Assembly: GCF_005405885.1 (NCBI RefSeq)
Contig: NZ_BJFL01000004.1
Span: forward strand, 248,001-312,000
Origin: Gandjariella thermophila
GTDB taxonomy: Bacteria; Actinomycetota; Actinomycetes; Mycobacteriales; Pseudonocardiaceae
DNA: 64,000 nucleotides
Direction of reading: 5' to 3'
In this document: positions 63,380-64,000 of the stretch, piece after piece
Layout: each line of letters starts with the position of its first letter
Position numbering within the stretch: position 1 is the stretch's first letter
Program-made: the position numbers and the translations under genes
Notes under the pieces: model-generated
Database searches by the model: none
What the model was told of the DNA's origin: nothing
What the model saw: only the letters and a program-made list of their open reading frames with translations

Positions 63380-64000
63380 ATGCAGACGGGCTCCCCGTTC
63401 ACGGCGACCGCGGCGGTGACCGCCGCCCCGGAGTCTCCGGGCGCCCTCGTGCCCCGGGTCGCGGAGGGAGTGGAAGCGCTGGGCGAGTACCAGGGTTCCG
63501 GCTACCAGGAAGGCCGCTACCTCGTCTACCGCGCTGACCAGCAGGCCGTGCTCCTCAGTCCCCTGCTCTACCTGCTCCTCACCCAGGTGGACGGCCATCG
63601 TGACATCGCGACAATCGCCCAGCGGCTCAGTACGGCATACGACCAGCCGCTGGACGCGGACGGGGTCCGCTATCTCATCGAGGAGAAACTGGAACCGCTG
63701 GGCCTCGTGCTCCTTCGCCAGCCCCCGACCACACCGCCCCGTGCCGACCCGCTGCTGGCACTGACCCTGCGGGGCGTGCTGCTGCCGACCCGAGCCGTCC
63801 AGCGGATCGCGCGGCTGTTCGCGCCGTTGCACCTGCCACCCGTCGTGGCCGCATTCATCGCCGCGTTCGTCGCCATGGACGGCTGGATGTTCGGGACCGG
63901 GCACGCCGACGCCGCCATGCGGGAAACCGTGGCCGAGCCCGGACAGACGCTGGCCTTCATCCTGCTCATGCTCGCGACGATCGTCTTCCACGAGTTCGGG
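63380..64000 (+). CDS. RRE/PqqD-like domain fused to M50 membrane metalloprotease, partial
   Basis: 207 codons seen; cut by the window end. Residues about 40-115 look like a PqqD/RiPP-recognition (RRE) winged domain (YLVYRADQQAVLLSPLLYLL, then HRDIATIAQRLS and VRYLIEEKL). Hydrophobic segments follow (about 145-170 and 190-205), and the sequence stops in IVFHEFG, the beginning of the M50 zinc motif HExxH. GAGGAGAGAAG precedes the ATG. Probably processes or exports the two peptides upstream. Confidence 0.8.
   Translation, partial: MQTGSPFTATAAVTAAPESPGALVPRVAEGVEALGEYQGSGYQEGRYLVYRADQQAVLLSPLLYLLLTQVDGHRDIATIAQRLSTAYDQPLDADGVRYLIEEKLEPLGLVLLRQPPTTPPRADPLLALTLRGVLLPTRAVQRIARLFAPLHLPPVVAAFIAAFVAMDGWMFGTGHADAAMRETVAEPGQTLAFILLMLATIVFHEFG

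Overview
High-GC actinomycete chromosome, most likely a pseudonocardial-type genus (Amycolatopsis/Saccharopolyspora relatives). The grounds are the very high third-position GC, frequent GTG starts, ATGA/TGATG translational coupling, mce genes, large LAL regulators and a sterol-catabolic gene order that follows the Mycobacterium tuberculosis Rv3499c-Rv3571 region. Product calls were made by eye from translated sequence and remembered family motifs; no database search was run.

Region 1 (1-29.3 kb) is a compact cholesterol/steroid catabolic locus. On the minus strand lies an Mce4-type uptake operon (mceA partial, yrbE4B, yrbE4A and an in-operon Mkl-type ATPase) behind two short-chain dehydrogenases (the second Hsd4A-like). 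Facing it are the side-chain genes chsE4-chsE5-fadD17 (plus). Next come divergent cyp125 / fadA5, the ring-cleavage operon hsaA-hsaD-hsaC-hsaB (minus) divergent from kshB (plus), and a ferredoxin. A poorly characterised minus-strand operon (CMD-like mini-protein, LLM oxidoreductase, frameshifted conserved protein) is divergent from a thioesterase. The locus closes with hsaE-hsaG-hsaF plus a KstD-like flavoprotein (minus) divergent from kstD (plus). KstR-type palindromes (TnnAACnnGTTnnA) sit in every major divergent promoter. A GH64 beta-1,3-glucanase with a CebR/LacI-type operator is lodged inside the cluster, and a frameshifted HAD gene lies beside fadD17.

Region 2 (29.3-42 kb) is mixed accessory/housekeeping DNA: EthD protein, MFS relic, DapA-family lyase/synthase, GatD-type amidotransferase, then a surface-glycan cassette (UDP-sulfoquinovose synthase, GtrA flippase-like protein, a giant GT-C + GT2 fusion, sugar epimerase), an exported-type esterase, an SDR, an FHA protein and a mycofactocin/NDMA-type alcohol dehydrogenase. 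A short dispersed repeat occurs at 30.1 kb and 41.8 kb. Region 3 (42-48 kb) resembles a hypoxia/DosR-type set (Hsp20, Rv2004c-like kinase, Acg-like nitroreductase), followed by a rhomboid protease and a Ca2+/cation exchanger preceded by a yybP-ykoY manganese riboswitch.

Region 4 (48-58 kb) holds a PAS-LuxR regulator and three tandem giant LAL regulators whose Walker A motif is intact only in the first-transcribed one. Region 5 (58-64 kb) has a GlcD-type FAD oxidase, a MarR regulator, a truncated SAM methyltransferase, a HIT protein and a yeast-type cytosine deaminase. At the right edge is the most novel-looking locus: two small peptides sharing an ELLPxRxAL motif, a perfect 20-bp hairpin, and a protein joining a PqqD/RRE-like domain to an M50 membrane metalloprotease (cut by the window end). 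It is a candidate undescribed RiPP-like peptide system.
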